Made by a program: the position numbers and the translations under genes. From Flagellimonas_B algarum (GTDB lineage Bacteria; Bacteroidota; Bacteroidia; Flavobacteriales; Flavobacteriaceae), in NCBI RefSeq assembly GCF_040513375.1, contig NZ_JBEVTG010000002.1, positions 62,001 to 126,000 on the forward strand: a stretch of 64,000 bases of DNA. Reading direction: 5' to 3'. Positions 35,540 through 44,777 of the stretch are shown in pieces (within the stretch, counting starts at the first letter, position 1; each line of letters opens with the position of its first letter). The notes below the pieces were generated by a model, which was given only the letters and a program-made list of their open reading frames with translations, had not been told where the DNA came from and did not search any database.

Positions 35540-37684
35540 ATGATAACACGACCCTCCAATTCCGTTTTGAGCATCTTTCTATTTTTTCTCTGCATCATGG
35601 TCGGTGCCCAAGAAAAGGTTATGACCGTTTTTTGGGATAATTCCCTTTCACATTGGAAATCGGATATCAAAAAAGAAGTTGCTTTTCTCGACAGTATTTT
35701 GGCTCAAGACCAGATACAAAGCGTTCGACTGTTTCTTTTTTCGGACACTTGGGAGGTTGCCGATTACCAGGTTGCAGGGAATAGACAAGAGTTCCATGCG
35801 GCCTTGGAAGGGATTGTCTATGATGGAAGCACCGATTTTGCCAACCTGAACGGAATTGAACGCGCAGGTCGCGCCATTGTGTTCACGGACGGGAGAAAGA
35901 TCGATTCCAATGATTTCCTATCCTTGGACCCTGGCGACATGCTCGTGGTCAATACAAAAGATGCCGACCGAAAGACCTTGAACTTATGGGCCTTGTTGAA
36001 CCGAATCGACCTGGTAGATCTTGATCCCAAAGCCAAAGATAAGACGCGTGATGCACAAGGAATTTTTGGTGTTGTGTATTTGGATGGTAAGCCTCTGGAA
36101 AATATCAGGGTATTGGGTGCTGATGGTTCTGAACCCGTAGTCACAGACGAGAACGGACGGTTTGAGTATTTTGGAAAGATAGGGGATTCATTACGCGTGG
36201 CCATCAATCAACAAGAAGAAGTCATTCGTACGATTAAGACGAGAGACGACGAAATCCAATTCTTTTTGGATTCCCAAACGGTAGCGCTGGATGAAGTCGT
36301 GGTCAAAGATCGATTTTTGGAACGCCCCGAAAAAATCCGTACAGGGTATGGGTTGGAAAACAAGAATGCCGTAGGCTATGTGGTCAGTACCGTTGCTGAT
36401 GAGGATATCGATGACAACGAAGCCAAGGCTAGCGAAGCGCTCTATGGGAAGGTGCCTGGAATCACGATTACCAAACCCGGAGAGGATAACAAGAGTACCT
36501 TGAACAACGTCGTCGTCAGAGGTATAAATTCGCTGGAACAGGTGCAATTCGCAATGATCGTTGTCGATGGAGTTCCACTTTCAAATAATGGTAATGTTGA
36601 TTTTATCAACACGGCCAATATTGCGGAAGTAACGGTCTTGAAAGGCCTTGCAGCTACTAACCGATATGGCACCCAAGGGGTCAATGGGGTGATCTTGATC
36701 ACGACCAAGACTTCCTTAGGTGGGGATGCTTCGGGCAAACCGATCGATCGCGCGCGTCTGACCGACAACATCTTCGAAGGCAAGTTGGTCTCGAAGAAGG
36801 GACAGTTGAACACCAAATACCTCAAGGCCCTGAAAAAGGCCAAGAGCGTCAAGGAGGCGTATCAATTGTATTTGGAACAACGCGGAGCGTATAAGGAGCA
36901 ATTCCACTATTATATCGATGTGGCCGATTATTTCCGAACGGCCAATACCCGTTTGGCCGATAAGGTACTTTCGAACATCATCGAACTGGACCTGGGTTAT
37001 GACGCGCTGCGTGCCCTCTATTTGAATTACGTGCATTTGGGCGCAAATCAGAAAGCCTTGTTGACCGCGCGGTTGCTGACCGAAGGTCATCCGAAGAAGA
37101 TCCAGGCGCACTTCGATTTGGCCATGACGCACAAAAAGGCGGGCAACTACCAACAGGCCCTTCAATTGCTCAACGGTATGGTGACCGGCACCTTGGATCC
37201 GGGTACCGATTTCAGTCCGCTGCATAAGGTCGCGGCCACCGAACTACGCAATTTGGTCAACCAAAAGAAAGGACAGCTCGATTTGGACCAGGTCGATGCC
37301 GCGTATCGCAACAACCTGACCTACAATGCCCGGTTGGTCATCGATTGGCAAGGGGCTTCCGACGCCTTCGTATTGAAGTTCGTGAACCCCCAAAACCGTT
37401 TTTTCGATTGGGAGCATTCGGCCTTGGCCGACAAACAGGCCATCGTCAATGAACGCCGGCATGGATATTCGGTCGAACAATTCGAGATCGTGGGAGACAT
37501 GGCCGTGGGCCAATGGCAGGTGTACGTGACCAACCTGAACACGGCACAAGAAACCCCGAATTGGGTCAAGTGTACGGTACATTACAACTACGGAAAACCG
37601 AACCAACGTTCGGAAGAGCATCTGGTACGCTTGGACAAGGACAGCGACAAAGAACAGCTGTTCTTCACCTTTACGGCCAACTAA
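35540..37684 (+). CDS. vWA-plug protein D (vWA, CarboxypepD-reg, TonB plug, TPR, beta-sandwich)
   Basis: A 714-residue paralogue of protein C. ATG 35540 gives a signal peptide (TRPSNSVLSIFLFFLCIMVG); an upstream in-frame ATG at 35498 would put 14 polar residues before it. The MIDAS is intact: Asp33, Ser35, Ser37 (WDNSLSH), Thr98 and Asp117 (VFTDG). The regulatory domain, the LDEVVV box and a plug ending QGVNGVILITTK follow. The plug lacks a roughly 30-residue insert present in C. The last 328 residues differ from C at only about five positions, while the first 400 are only about half identical. The stop overlaps the convergent carboxylase stop by 4 bp. Confidence 0.8.
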   Translation: MITRPSNSVLSIFLFFLCIMVGAQEKVMTVFWDNSLSHWKSDIKKEVAFLDSILAQDQIQSVRLFLFSDTWEVADYQVAGNRQEFHAALEGIVYDGSTDFANLNGIERAGRAIVFTDGRKIDSNDFLSLDPGDMLVVNTKDADRKTLNLWALLNRIDLVDLDPKAKDKTRDAQGIFGVVYLDGKPLENIRVLGADGSEPVVTDENGRFEYFGKIGDSLRVAINQQEEVIRTIKTRDDEIQFFLDSQTVALDEVVVKDRFLERPEKIRTGYGLENKNAVGYVVSTVADEDIDDNEAKASEALYGKVPGITITKPGEDNKSTLNNVVVRGINSLEQVQFAMIVVDGVPLSNNGNVDFINTANIAEVTVLKGLAATNRYGTQGVNGVILITTKTSLGGDASGKPIDRARLTDNIFEGKLVSKKGQLNTKYLKALKKAKSVKEAYQLYLEQRGAYKEQFHYYIDVADYFRTANTRLADKVLSNIIELDLGYDALRALYLNYVHLGANQKALLTARLLTEGHPKKIQAHFDLAMTHKKAGNYQQALQLLNGMVTGTLDPGTDFSPLHKVAATELRNLVNQKKGQLDLDQVDAAYRNNLTYNARLVIDWQGASDAFVLKFVNPQNRFFDWEHSALADKQAIVNERRHGYSVEQFEIVGDMAVGQWQVYVTNLNTAQETPNWVKCTVHYNYGKPNQRSEEHLVRLDKDSDKEQLFFTFTAN
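36698..37684 (+). repeat. 987-bp near-identical direct repeat, copy 2 (3' half of gene D)
   Basis: Second copy of the repeat at 34487-35473. Most differences are third-position silent changes; about five change the protein. Upstream of the repeat the two genes are clearly diverged, so the homogenised block has a sharp 5' edge. Confidence 0.92.
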
Positions 37685-39309
37685 ACTTGTAAGACCCCAA
37701 GGTTGAATGGCTTGGTTATAGGAGCATGATCCGCCGCTTCGATTCCGGCGGAAATCCATTTCCTGGTCGCTAAGGGATCGATGATGGCATCGGTCCAAAG
37801 GCGTGCTGCGGCATAGTACGGGCTGATTTGTTGATCGTACCGTGCCTTAATGGTATCGAATAAGTCCTTTTCTTTTTTAGCATCAAAGGTTTCCCCTTTC
37901 TTTTCCAAGGCCGCCTTTTCGATCTGTAACAATACCTTGGCCGCGGAGTTTCCGCTCATAACGGCCAATTCGGCACTAGGCCAGGCCACGATTAGCCTGG
38001 GGTCATAGGCCTTGCCGCACATGGCATAGTTACCTGCTCCATAACTATTACCGACCACCACGGTAAACTTAGGTACTACGGAATTACTGACCGCGTTCAC
38101 CATTTTCGCACCGTCTTTGATGATGCCCCCATGTTCACTCTTACTACCCACCATAAAGCCGGTAACGTCTTGTAAAAAGACCAATGGGATTTTCTTTTGG
38201 TTGCAATTGGCGATAAAGCGGGTAGCCTTGTCGGCCGAATCCGAATAGATCACCCCACCGAATTGCATCTCACCTTTACCGCTTTTGACCACTTTACGCT
38301 GGTTCGCCACAATACCTACGGCCCAACCATCGATTCGGGCATAGCCGGTCAATAGCGTCTTCCCGTATCCTTCTTTGTATTGTTCAAAATCGGAATCATC
38401 GACCAGGCGTTTGATGATTTCCAACATATCGTATTGATCGGATCGCGAGCGGGGCAGGATTCCGAAGATATCCTCTGGGTTCTCTTTTGGGGCTTTGGCC
38501 TTAACGCGATTGTACCCCGCCGATTCGGCATTGCCGATTTTGGATATCAACCCTTTGATGGTATCCAAGGCGGCTTTGTCGTCTTTGGCTTTGTAATCGG
38601 TTACCCCACTGATTTCGCAATGGGTCGTCGCCCCACCCAAGGTTTCGTTATCGATACTTTCACCGATAGCCGCCTTGACAAGGTAACTTCCTGCCAAGAA
38701 AATACTGCCCGTCTTATCAACGATCAGGGCTTCATCGCTCATTATGGGCAAATAAGCCCCACCGGCCACACAACTTCCCATTACGGCAGCGATCTGCGTA
38801 ATCCCTGAGCTGCTCATGATGGCATTGTTCCTGAAAATACGCCCGAAGTGTTCTTTATCTGGAAAAATCTCATCTTGCATCGGCAGGTATACCCCGGCAC
38901 TGTCGACCAAATAGATAATGGGCAAACGGTTCTCTATGGCCAATTCCTGGGCCCTAAGGTTCTTTTTTCCGGTAATCGGAAACCAGGCACCGGCTTTAAC
39001 GGTGGCATCGTTGGCCACCACAATGCATTGCCTGCCGTGTACGTGGCCGATTTTGACCACCACCCCGGCCGAAGGACAACCCCCGTGTTCTTCATACATG
39101 CCCTCCCCGGCGAAACCACCGATTTCAATGCTTTGATCATCATCATCGAGCAAATAAGCGATACGCTCACGAGCGGTCAACTTTCCTTTGGCATGGTGCT
39201 TTTCAATTCGACCTTTACCGCCGCCCAATTTGACTTTGGCAAAGCGATTCCGCAGTTCGGAGAGCTGCAGTTTGTTATGGTCCTCGTTTTTATTGAAATT
39301 GATATCCAT
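37681..39309 (-). CDS. Acyl-CoA carboxylase beta (carboxyltransferase) subunit, methylcrotonyl-CoA type
   Basis: A 542-residue carboxyltransferase that moves CO2 from biotin to an acyl-CoA. Length and the segments YLPMQDEIFPDKEHFGRIF, SSGITQIAAVMGSCVAGGAY and GNSYGAGNYAMCGKAY point to methylcrotonyl-CoA carboxylase beta (leucine breakdown) rather than the propionyl-CoA or geranyl-CoA type. Both oxyanion-hole regions are intact. No biotin carboxylase/BCCP partner gene is adjacent, so the alpha subunit must be encoded elsewhere. Its stop overlaps that of protein D (shared CTAA). Confidence 0.88.
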   Translation of the reverse strand: MDINFNKNEDHNKLQLSELRNRFAKVKLGGGKGRIEKHHAKGKLTARERIAYLLDDDDQSIEIGGFAGEGMYEEHGGCPSAGVVVKIGHVHGRQCIVVANDATVKAGAWFPITGKKNLRAQELAIENRLPIIYLVDSAGVYLPMQDEIFPDKEHFGRIFRNNAIMSSSGITQIAAVMGSCVAGGAYLPIMSDEALIVDKTGSIFLAGSYLVKAAIGESIDNETLGGATTHCEISGVTDYKAKDDKAALDTIKGLISKIGNAESAGYNRVKAKAPKENPEDIFGILPRSRSDQYDMLEIIKRLVDDSDFEQYKEGYGKTLLTGYARIDGWAVGIVANQRKVVKSGKGEMQFGGVIYSDSADKATRFIANCNQKKIPLVFLQDVTGFMVGSKSEHGGIIKDGAKMVNAVSNSVVPKFTVVVGNSYGAGNYAMCGKAYDPRLIVAWPSAELAVMSGNSAAKVLLQIEKAALEKKGETFDAKKEKDLFDTIKARYDQQISPYYAAARLWTDAIIDPLATRKWISAGIEAADHAPITKPFNLGVLQV

Positions 39310-39413
39310 GTTTCCTATATTTCCGGTCCAGCTAAGATACTACGACAAATATGAATGCCGAGGTTAAGGTTGGGGCATTTTTTACGATATTTGATTTTCA
39401 CTTATAGGAACTT

Positions 39414-39596
39414 ATGGGAATGAACAAGAACACAGTGTTGACCTATGCTACGATAATAATGATCGTGGTGGGATTGGGAATGATCGCCTTAGGGGCGTTC
39501 AAATATGATGAAGTCGCAGGTTACGGTTTCGGTGCGGTCGGTGTCGGCTTCTTTGCCATAGCCTGGGTGTTCAATGCCCTTAAAGGAAGGGTATGA
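39414..39596 (+). CDS. CAL67264-family small membrane protein
   Basis: A 60-residue protein with two hydrophobic helices (about 10-28 and 36-54). The sequence MGMNKNTVLTYATIIM followed by GFGAVGVGFFAIAWVFNALKGRV fits the small flavobacterial family named CAL67264, often found immediately before ettA as here (73 bp). A second ATG at 39420 may be the real start. Function unknown; the association with a ribosome-throttle ATPase is conserved as far as I recall, but unexplained. Confidence 0.75.
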   Translation: MGMNKNTVLTYATIIMIVVGLGMIALGAFKYDEVAGYGFGAVGVGFFAIAWVFNALKGRV

Positions 39597-39669
39597 TCGG
39601 TTTGCACTTTTAGCGGGAGGGACCTTCGAAAATTCAATATTTAAATAACACTACCAAGAACATACACCT

Positions 39670-41361
39670 ATGTCAGACGATAAAAAGGTCATTTTTTCAA
39701 TGACCGGCGTGACCAAAACCTTCAAGACGGCCAATACCCCCGTTTTGAAGAACATTTACCTCAGTTTTTTCTACGGCGCCAAAATCGGCATTTTGGGATT
39801 GAACGGATCGGGAAAGTCGACCCTGTTGAAGATCATAGCCGGAGTCGATAAGAACTATCAGGGCGATGTCGTCTTTTCACCCGGATATACCGTGGGATAC
39901 TTAGAACAGGAACCCCAACTGGATGAATCGAAGACCGTATTGGAAGTGGTCAAAGAAGGGGTGGCCGAAACGGTCGCCATCTTGGATGAATACAACAAGA
40001 TCAATGACATGTTCGGGCTACCCGAGGTCTATGAGGATGCCGATAAAATGCAAAAGTTGATGGACAAGCAAGCAGCTTTGCAAGACCAAATCGACGCCAG
40101 CAATGCTTGGGAGTTGGATACCAAGTTGGAAATCGCCATGGATGCTTTACGAACCCCGGAAGGTAGCCAACCCATATCAGTATTATCAGGAGGGGAACGC
40201 CGACGCGTCGCCCTTTGCAGGTTATTGCTCAAAGAACCGGATGTCTTACTATTGGATGAGCCGACCAACCATTTGGATGCCGAATCGGTACATTGGTTGG
40301 AACATCATTTGGCCCAATACAAAGGCACCGTCATCGCCGTAACGCACGACCGGTATTTCTTGGATAATGTCGCAGGATGGATCTTGGAACTTGACCGTGG
40401 TGAGGGAATTCCATGGAAGGGTAACTACTCTGGATGGCTAGACCAAAAAGCAAAACGCTTGGCCCAAGAAAGCAAGCAGGCTTCCAAACGCCAAAAGACC
40501 TTGGAACGCGAGTTGGAATGGGTACGTCAAGGGGCCAAAGGCCGACAGGCAAAACAAAAGGCCCGTTTGAAGAATTACGATAAGTTGGCCAATCAAGATC
40601 AAAAACAACTCGAGGAGAAACTTGAAATCTATATCCCCAATGGACCTAGATTGGGGACCAACGTCATTGAGGCCAGTGGGGTTAGCAAGGCGTTTGGGGA
40701 TAAATTGCTTTATGAAGACCTGAACTTCAAGTTGCCACAAGCAGGTATTGTTGGGATAATCGGTCCGAACGGGGCTGGAAAAACGACCATATTCAGAATG
40801 GTCATGGGCGAGGAAAGCCCCGATAAAGGATCCTTTGCCGTTGGCGATACCGCTAAATTGGCCTATGTCGACCAAAGCCATTCCAATATCGACCCTGAGA
40901 AGACGATTTGGGAGAATTTCAGTGACGGCCAAGAACTGGTCATGATGGGTGGCAAACAAGTGAATTCCAGGGCCTATCTGAGCCGCTTCAATTTTTCTGG
41001 GAGCGAACAGAACAAAAAAGTCAATATGTTATCAGGTGGCGAGCGGAACCGTTTGCACCTGGCCATGACCTTAAAGGAAGAAGGCAATGTATTGCTGCTT
41101 GATGAACCTACCAATGATTTGGATGTCAATACCCTCCGGGCACTCGAAGAAGGTCTGGAAAATTTCGCGGGCTGTGCCGTGATCATATCCCACGACCGCT
41201 GGTTCTTGGATCGGATCTGCACCCATATTTTAGCCTTCGAAGGGGATTCGCAAGTTTATTTTTTCGAGGGATCATTCTCCGATTACGAAGAAAATAAGAA
41301 GAAACGTTTGGGCACCGATATCATGCCAAAGCGGATCAAGTACAAAAAGCTCATCCGATAA
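39670..41361 (+). CDS. ettA: Energy-dependent translational throttle protein EttA (ABC-F ATPase)
   Basis: A 563-residue ABC-F protein with two ATPase domains. Walker A motifs are GLNGSGKST (about 39-47) and GPNGAGKTT (about 363-371); signatures are LSGGERRR and LSGGERNR; Walker B regions LLLDEPTNHLD and LLLDEPTNDLD both keep the catalytic Glu. The P-site tRNA-interaction linker between the domains (about 245-320) is rich in Lys, Arg and Gln. EttA binds the ribosomal E site and gates initiation according to the ATP/ADP ratio. Length matches the E. coli protein (about 555). Confidence 0.93.
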   Translation: MSDDKKVIFSMTGVTKTFKTANTPVLKNIYLSFFYGAKIGILGLNGSGKSTLLKIIAGVDKNYQGDVVFSPGYTVGYLEQEPQLDESKTVLEVVKEGVAETVAILDEYNKINDMFGLPEVYEDADKMQKLMDKQAALQDQIDASNAWELDTKLEIAMDALRTPEGSQPISVLSGGERRRVALCRLLLKEPDVLLLDEPTNHLDAESVHWLEHHLAQYKGTVIAVTHDRYFLDNVAGWILELDRGEGIPWKGNYSGWLDQKAKRLAQESKQASKRQKTLERELEWVRQGAKGRQAKQKARLKNYDKLANQDQKQLEEKLEIYIPNGPRLGTNVIEASGVSKAFGDKLLYEDLNFKLPQAGIVGIIGPNGAGKTTIFRMVMGEESPDKGSFAVGDTAKLAYVDQSHSNIDPEKTIWENFSDGQELVMMGGKQVNSRAYLSRFNFSGSEQNKKVNMLSGGERNRLHLAMTLKEEGNVLLLDEPTNDLDVNTLRALEEGLENFAGCAVIISHDRWFLDRICTHILAFEGDSQVYFFEGSFSDYEENKKKRLGTDIMPKRIKYKKLIR

Positions 41362-41366
41362 ACGCC

Positions 41367-42128
41367 TCAATACCATCGAAGCAGGCTAACTTTGATTCCA
41401 TCGTTTTGCGACCTCACGATTCTTTTGAAACGTTGCACGTCACTTAACCCGGCACTACCGCGGTAGTGATAGGGAATCACTTCTTTGGGCCGGAATTCCA
41501 AGACAGCATCCGCGGCGCTCGCTACGTCCATGGTATAGGGGAGGTTCATGCAGACAAAAGCCTTATCGATATCCTTCAGTGCCCGCATTTCAGGGATGTC
41601 TTCCGTATCCCCCGAAATATAGATCCGTTCATCGGCCATTTCCAATACATACCCATTACCGCGACCCTTAGGGTGAAAATCAAGTGCCGCTTCGCGAAGG
41701 TTGTACATTGGAATCGCCGTAATGGTAATCCCAAAGCGTTCTTTTTGATCGCCATTGTGTAAGACATCCAACTGGGGGTCAAATTCATTGGGCATCCCTT
41801 TGGCGGCGGCTTGGGGCAAAATGATCTTTGCCTTGGTGGTTTCGAGGGCTTTCAAAGTCCCGAGGTCGAAATGGTCGCCATGGATGTCCGTAATCAGGAT
41901 CAGGTCGGCAGGCTTTTGTCCGGCAAAGGCTTCTTTTCCCCCAACGGGATCCACATAAAGTACCACCCCGTTCCATTCCAAAATAAAAGTGGCATGTTCA
42001 ATCGGAGTAACGACCAAATGGTTTTGTGAGAGGTCATTTCCCTTTTCGGTGGAGGTCGAAGCTTGATTATCCCGGCAGGAAAAGGCAATGAAAACGGTCA
42101 AGCCAAGCATGCAATAGAAAAACCGCAT
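41367..42128 (-). CDS. MBL-fold metallohydrolase lipoprotein
   Basis: A 253-residue metallo-beta-lactamase-fold protein of the UPF0173-like group with a lipoprotein signal (IAFSC, Cys18). The metal motif reads TDIHGDHFD, so the first His of the canonical HxHxDH is Asp. Further ligands are the Asp in YISGDTED and the His in IPYHYRGS. Members of this group act on lactones, nucleotides or phosphodiesters; the substrate here is unknown. It converges on ettA with a 5-bp gap. Confidence 0.82.
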   Translation of the reverse strand: MRFFYCMLGLTVFIAFSCRDNQASTSTEKGNDLSQNHLVVTPIEHATFILEWNGVVLYVDPVGGKEAFAGQKPADLILITDIHGDHFDLGTLKALETTKAKIILPQAAAKGMPNEFDPQLDVLHNGDQKERFGITITAIPMYNLREAALDFHPKGRGNGYVLEMADERIYISGDTEDIPEMRALKDIDKAFVCMNLPYTMDVASAADAVLEFRPKEVIPYHYRGSAGLSDVQRFKRIVRSQNDGIKVSLLRWY

Positions 42129-42279
42129 TATTTTTTTATTTCCCTAAAGCTACGTATTTAAAGGCTTACCAAAGTTTTTTGTCGGAAAAAGAACCGACCG
42201 AAATCTAAATCGAAAACCATGACGTATATAAACCAAACACTAGAAATAATTTTTTAGAGCGATTACTAAAATCAAAATT

Positions 42280-43167
42280 ATGACAGAGACAAAAAGTAAC
42301 AACGGATTGAAAGTGATAGCGGGCCTTTTAGGGGTGATCCTTTTAGGGACCATCATCTACACCGTTAGTCTTTACCAAGACAAGAAAAAAACCACTACTG
42401 CCTTAAAGCAGGAAAAAGATTTGGTGGTTGAAGACTTGAACAGTTTGAAGTCAGAGTATGACAAAGCGATCCTTGAAAGCAATGCCACCAATGAGGAATT
42501 GGTCGCTGCAAGGGACAACATTGCAAAATATATCGACTCGGTGCAAGGTATGAAGGCCGATATCGCCTCATTATCAAGATACCGTCGCCAAGTGAGTGTC
42601 TTGAAAGCGGAACGCGAAGAGCTTTTGAAGCAGGTCGATTCCTTGACCCAATCGAATTCATTGTTGGCCATGCAACGCGACAGTACCTTTGTCGAGTTGG
42701 AAAAACAAACCGTATTCAACGATTCATTGGTCGTGCAGAACACCCAATTGGCTGATGCCGTTGAAAGAGGTTCGGCCTTGAACCTTTCGGAATTCAAGAT
42801 CGATGCGGTGAAAGAACGCAATAGCGGCCGATTGGTCTCAACTTCAAGAGCGAAAGCTACCGATAAGTTCAAAGTTTGTTTTACCGTTGCCGATAACGTA
42901 ATCGCCCAAGCTGGTGATCGTGAGTTCTTCATCGAAGTACTTGACCCACAAGGGAACGTTTTGGGCGAAAGCTTCAGCAAGTCGAACGAAGACGGGGCAT
43001 CGATTACCTACAGCAAGGGCACTAGTTTCTACTATGAGAATAGTTCATTGGATGTCTGCGATTACATCAACAAACCGGCCAGTAATTTCCAAAAAGGGAA
43101 CTACATGGTGAATGTTTATGACGACGGCTTGAAATTGTTGGGTACTTCGAAGTTCACCCTAAAGTAA
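42280..43167 (+). CDS. Membrane-anchored coiled-coil protein with C-terminal beta domain, function unknown
   Basis: A 295-residue protein. One N-terminal transmembrane helix (about 9-28, LKVIAGLLGVILLGTIIYTV), a long coiled coil (about 35-160, with a leucine/glutamate heptad pattern), then a beta-rich C-terminal domain (about 185-295) ending NYMVNVYDDGLKLLGTSKFTLK. Orientation is probably N-in with the coiled coil in the periplasm. The architecture recurs in Bacteroidota as an uncharacterised family. A strong terminator follows 33 bp after the stop. Confidence 0.75.
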   Translation: MTETKSNNGLKVIAGLLGVILLGTIIYTVSLYQDKKKTTTALKQEKDLVVEDLNSLKSEYDKAILESNATNEELVAARDNIAKYIDSVQGMKADIASLSRYRRQVSVLKAEREELLKQVDSLTQSNSLLAMQRDSTFVELEKQTVFNDSLVVQNTQLADAVERGSALNLSEFKIDAVKERNSGRLVSTSRAKATDKFKVCFTVADNVIAQAGDREFFIEVLDPQGNVLGESFSKSNEDGASITYSKGTSFYYENSSLDVCDYINKPASNFQKGNYMVNVYDDGLKLLGTSKFTLK

Positions 43168-43200
43168 GCTTCCTAAACACTACACACACTATATACACGG

Positions 43201-43235
43201 AAAAGGGCGGTCATTGATTTGACCGCCCTTTTTGC
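43201..43235 (+). terminator. Bidirectional rho-independent terminator
   Basis: AAAAGGGCGGTC (43201-43212) and GACCGCCCTTTT (43221-43232) form a perfect 12-bp stem with an 8-nt loop, with T on the right and A on the left. It serves the coiled-coil gene and the convergent fumC. Confidence 0.92.
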
Positions 43236-43254
43236 ATTTTCGTTTCGCGAATGA

Positions 43255-44652
43255 TTATTTCAAGCTCCCCACCATATCTTCGGGCTTTACCCAAGCATCG
43301 TACTCTTCCGCGGTGACATACCCGAGATTGATCGCTTCCTCACGCAAAGTCGTTCCATTTTGATGGGCCGTATTGGCGATTTCAGCTGCTTTGTAGTAGC
43401 CTATTTTCGTATTCAAGGCAGTAACGAGCATCAAGGAGTTGTTCAACAGCCGTTCGATGGTATCGTGATTGGGTTCGATTCCCGCAGCACAGTTCACATC
43501 GAAACTGACACAAGCATCCCCGATCAATTGGGCAGACTGCAGGATGTTGGCAGCCATCATGGGTTTAAAGACATTGAGCTCATAATGCCCTTGGGTACCA
43601 CCGACGGTAACGGCGACATCGTTACCCATGACCTGGGCGCAGACCATGGTCATGGCCTCACATTGTGTCGGATTCACTTTTCCGGGCATGATCGAACTTC
43701 CGGGTTCGTTGGCAGGAATGATGATTTCCCCGATTCCTGAGCGTGGTCCGGAAGCCATCATACGAATATCGTTGGCGATTTTGTTCAAGGAAACGGCCAA
43801 TTGTTTCAAAGCTCCATGGGTTTCGACGATCGCGTCATGCGCAGCAAGGGCTTCGAATTTGTTCTCGGCGGTCACAAAGGGAAGTCCACTGAATTCAGCA
43901 ATATAACGCGCTACCGTCACATCATATCCTTTGGGGGTATTGAGACCGGTACCTACCGCAGTACCCCCTAAGGCCAATTCAGCCAAATGCCCCATGGTAT
44001 GCTTCAACGCTTTTAGCCCGTGATCGAGCTGGGAGACATAGCCTGAAAACTCCTGCCCAAGCGTCAAAGGCGTGGCATCCATCAAATGGGTGCGTCCGAT
44101 TTTGACCACTTTCGAAAAGGCTTTGGCCTTGGCGTCCAAGGTATTTCGTAACTGTTCGACACCGGGTACGGTCACATCGACGATCTTCTTGTAGGCCGCG
44201 ATATGCATTCCGGTAGGGAAGGTATCGTTCGAAGATTGTGATTTGTTCACATCATCGTTGGGCTGAATGGTCTTTTCGCCTTCCCCGATGACCTTTCCGG
44301 CAATTTCATGGGCGCGGTTTGCGATGACTTCGTTGACGTTCATGTTGCTTTGGGTACCCGATCCGGTCTGCCAAATCACCAATGGAAATTGATCGTCGTG
44401 CTTGCCGGCAAGGATTTCGTCACAAACGGATGCGATCAGGTCCCGTTTTTCAACCGCTAAGACCCCGAGTTCGTGGTTGGTATATGCAGCCGCTTTTTTT
44501 AGATAAGCAAAGCCCTTGACCACCTCAAGGGGCATAGATCCGGCTGGTCCTATTTTGAAGTTATTCCTAGAGCGTTCGGTCTGGGCGCCCCAGTATTTGT
44601 CAGCGGGGACTTTCACCTCGCCCATAGTGTCTTTTTCGATACGATACGTCAT
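43255..44652 (-). CDS. fumC: Class II fumarate hydratase
   Basis: A 465-residue fumarase of the TCA cycle, converting fumarate to L-malate without an iron-sulfur cluster. The superfamily signature GSSIMPGKVNPTQCEA (about 316-331) is present, as are SGTQSNMNVNEVIANRA and the GRTHLMDATP substrate segment. The start MTYRIEKD at 44652 is chosen; an upstream in-frame ATG at 44700 adds 16 residues not found in the family. It stands alone. Confidence 0.95.
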   Translation of the reverse strand: MTYRIEKDTMGEVKVPADKYWGAQTERSRNNFKIGPAGSMPLEVVKGFAYLKKAAAYTNHELGVLAVEKRDLIASVCDEILAGKHDDQFPLVIWQTGSGTQSNMNVNEVIANRAHEIAGKVIGEGEKTIQPNDDVNKSQSSNDTFPTGMHIAAYKKIVDVTVPGVEQLRNTLDAKAKAFSKVVKIGRTHLMDATPLTLGQEFSGYVSQLDHGLKALKHTMGHLAELALGGTAVGTGLNTPKGYDVTVARYIAEFSGLPFVTAENKFEALAAHDAIVETHGALKQLAVSLNKIANDIRMMASGPRSGIGEIIIPANEPGSSIMPGKVNPTQCEAMTMVCAQVMGNDVAVTVGGTQGHYELNVFKPMMAANILQSAQLIGDACVSFDVNCAAGIEPNHDTIERLLNNSLMLVTALNTKIGYYKAAEIANTAHQNGTTLREEAINLGYVTAEEYDAWVKPEDMVGSLK

Positions 44653-44777
44653 AGTTGCAAATAATATGGAACAAAGATAGCCAGTTCTTTTTCTTCCCAT
44701 GAAAAAGGCGCCACTTCCCCCAATATTTTTCTTAAAGGAACGTTAAGTCCCATGAACCAATCCCCAAATCATTACCT

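Noticed and set aside
34487..37684. Insertion sequence or transposon as the cause of the 987-bp repeat
   Set aside because: The repeat is entirely coding for the shared C-terminal domain, has no terminal inverted repeats, target duplications or transposase.
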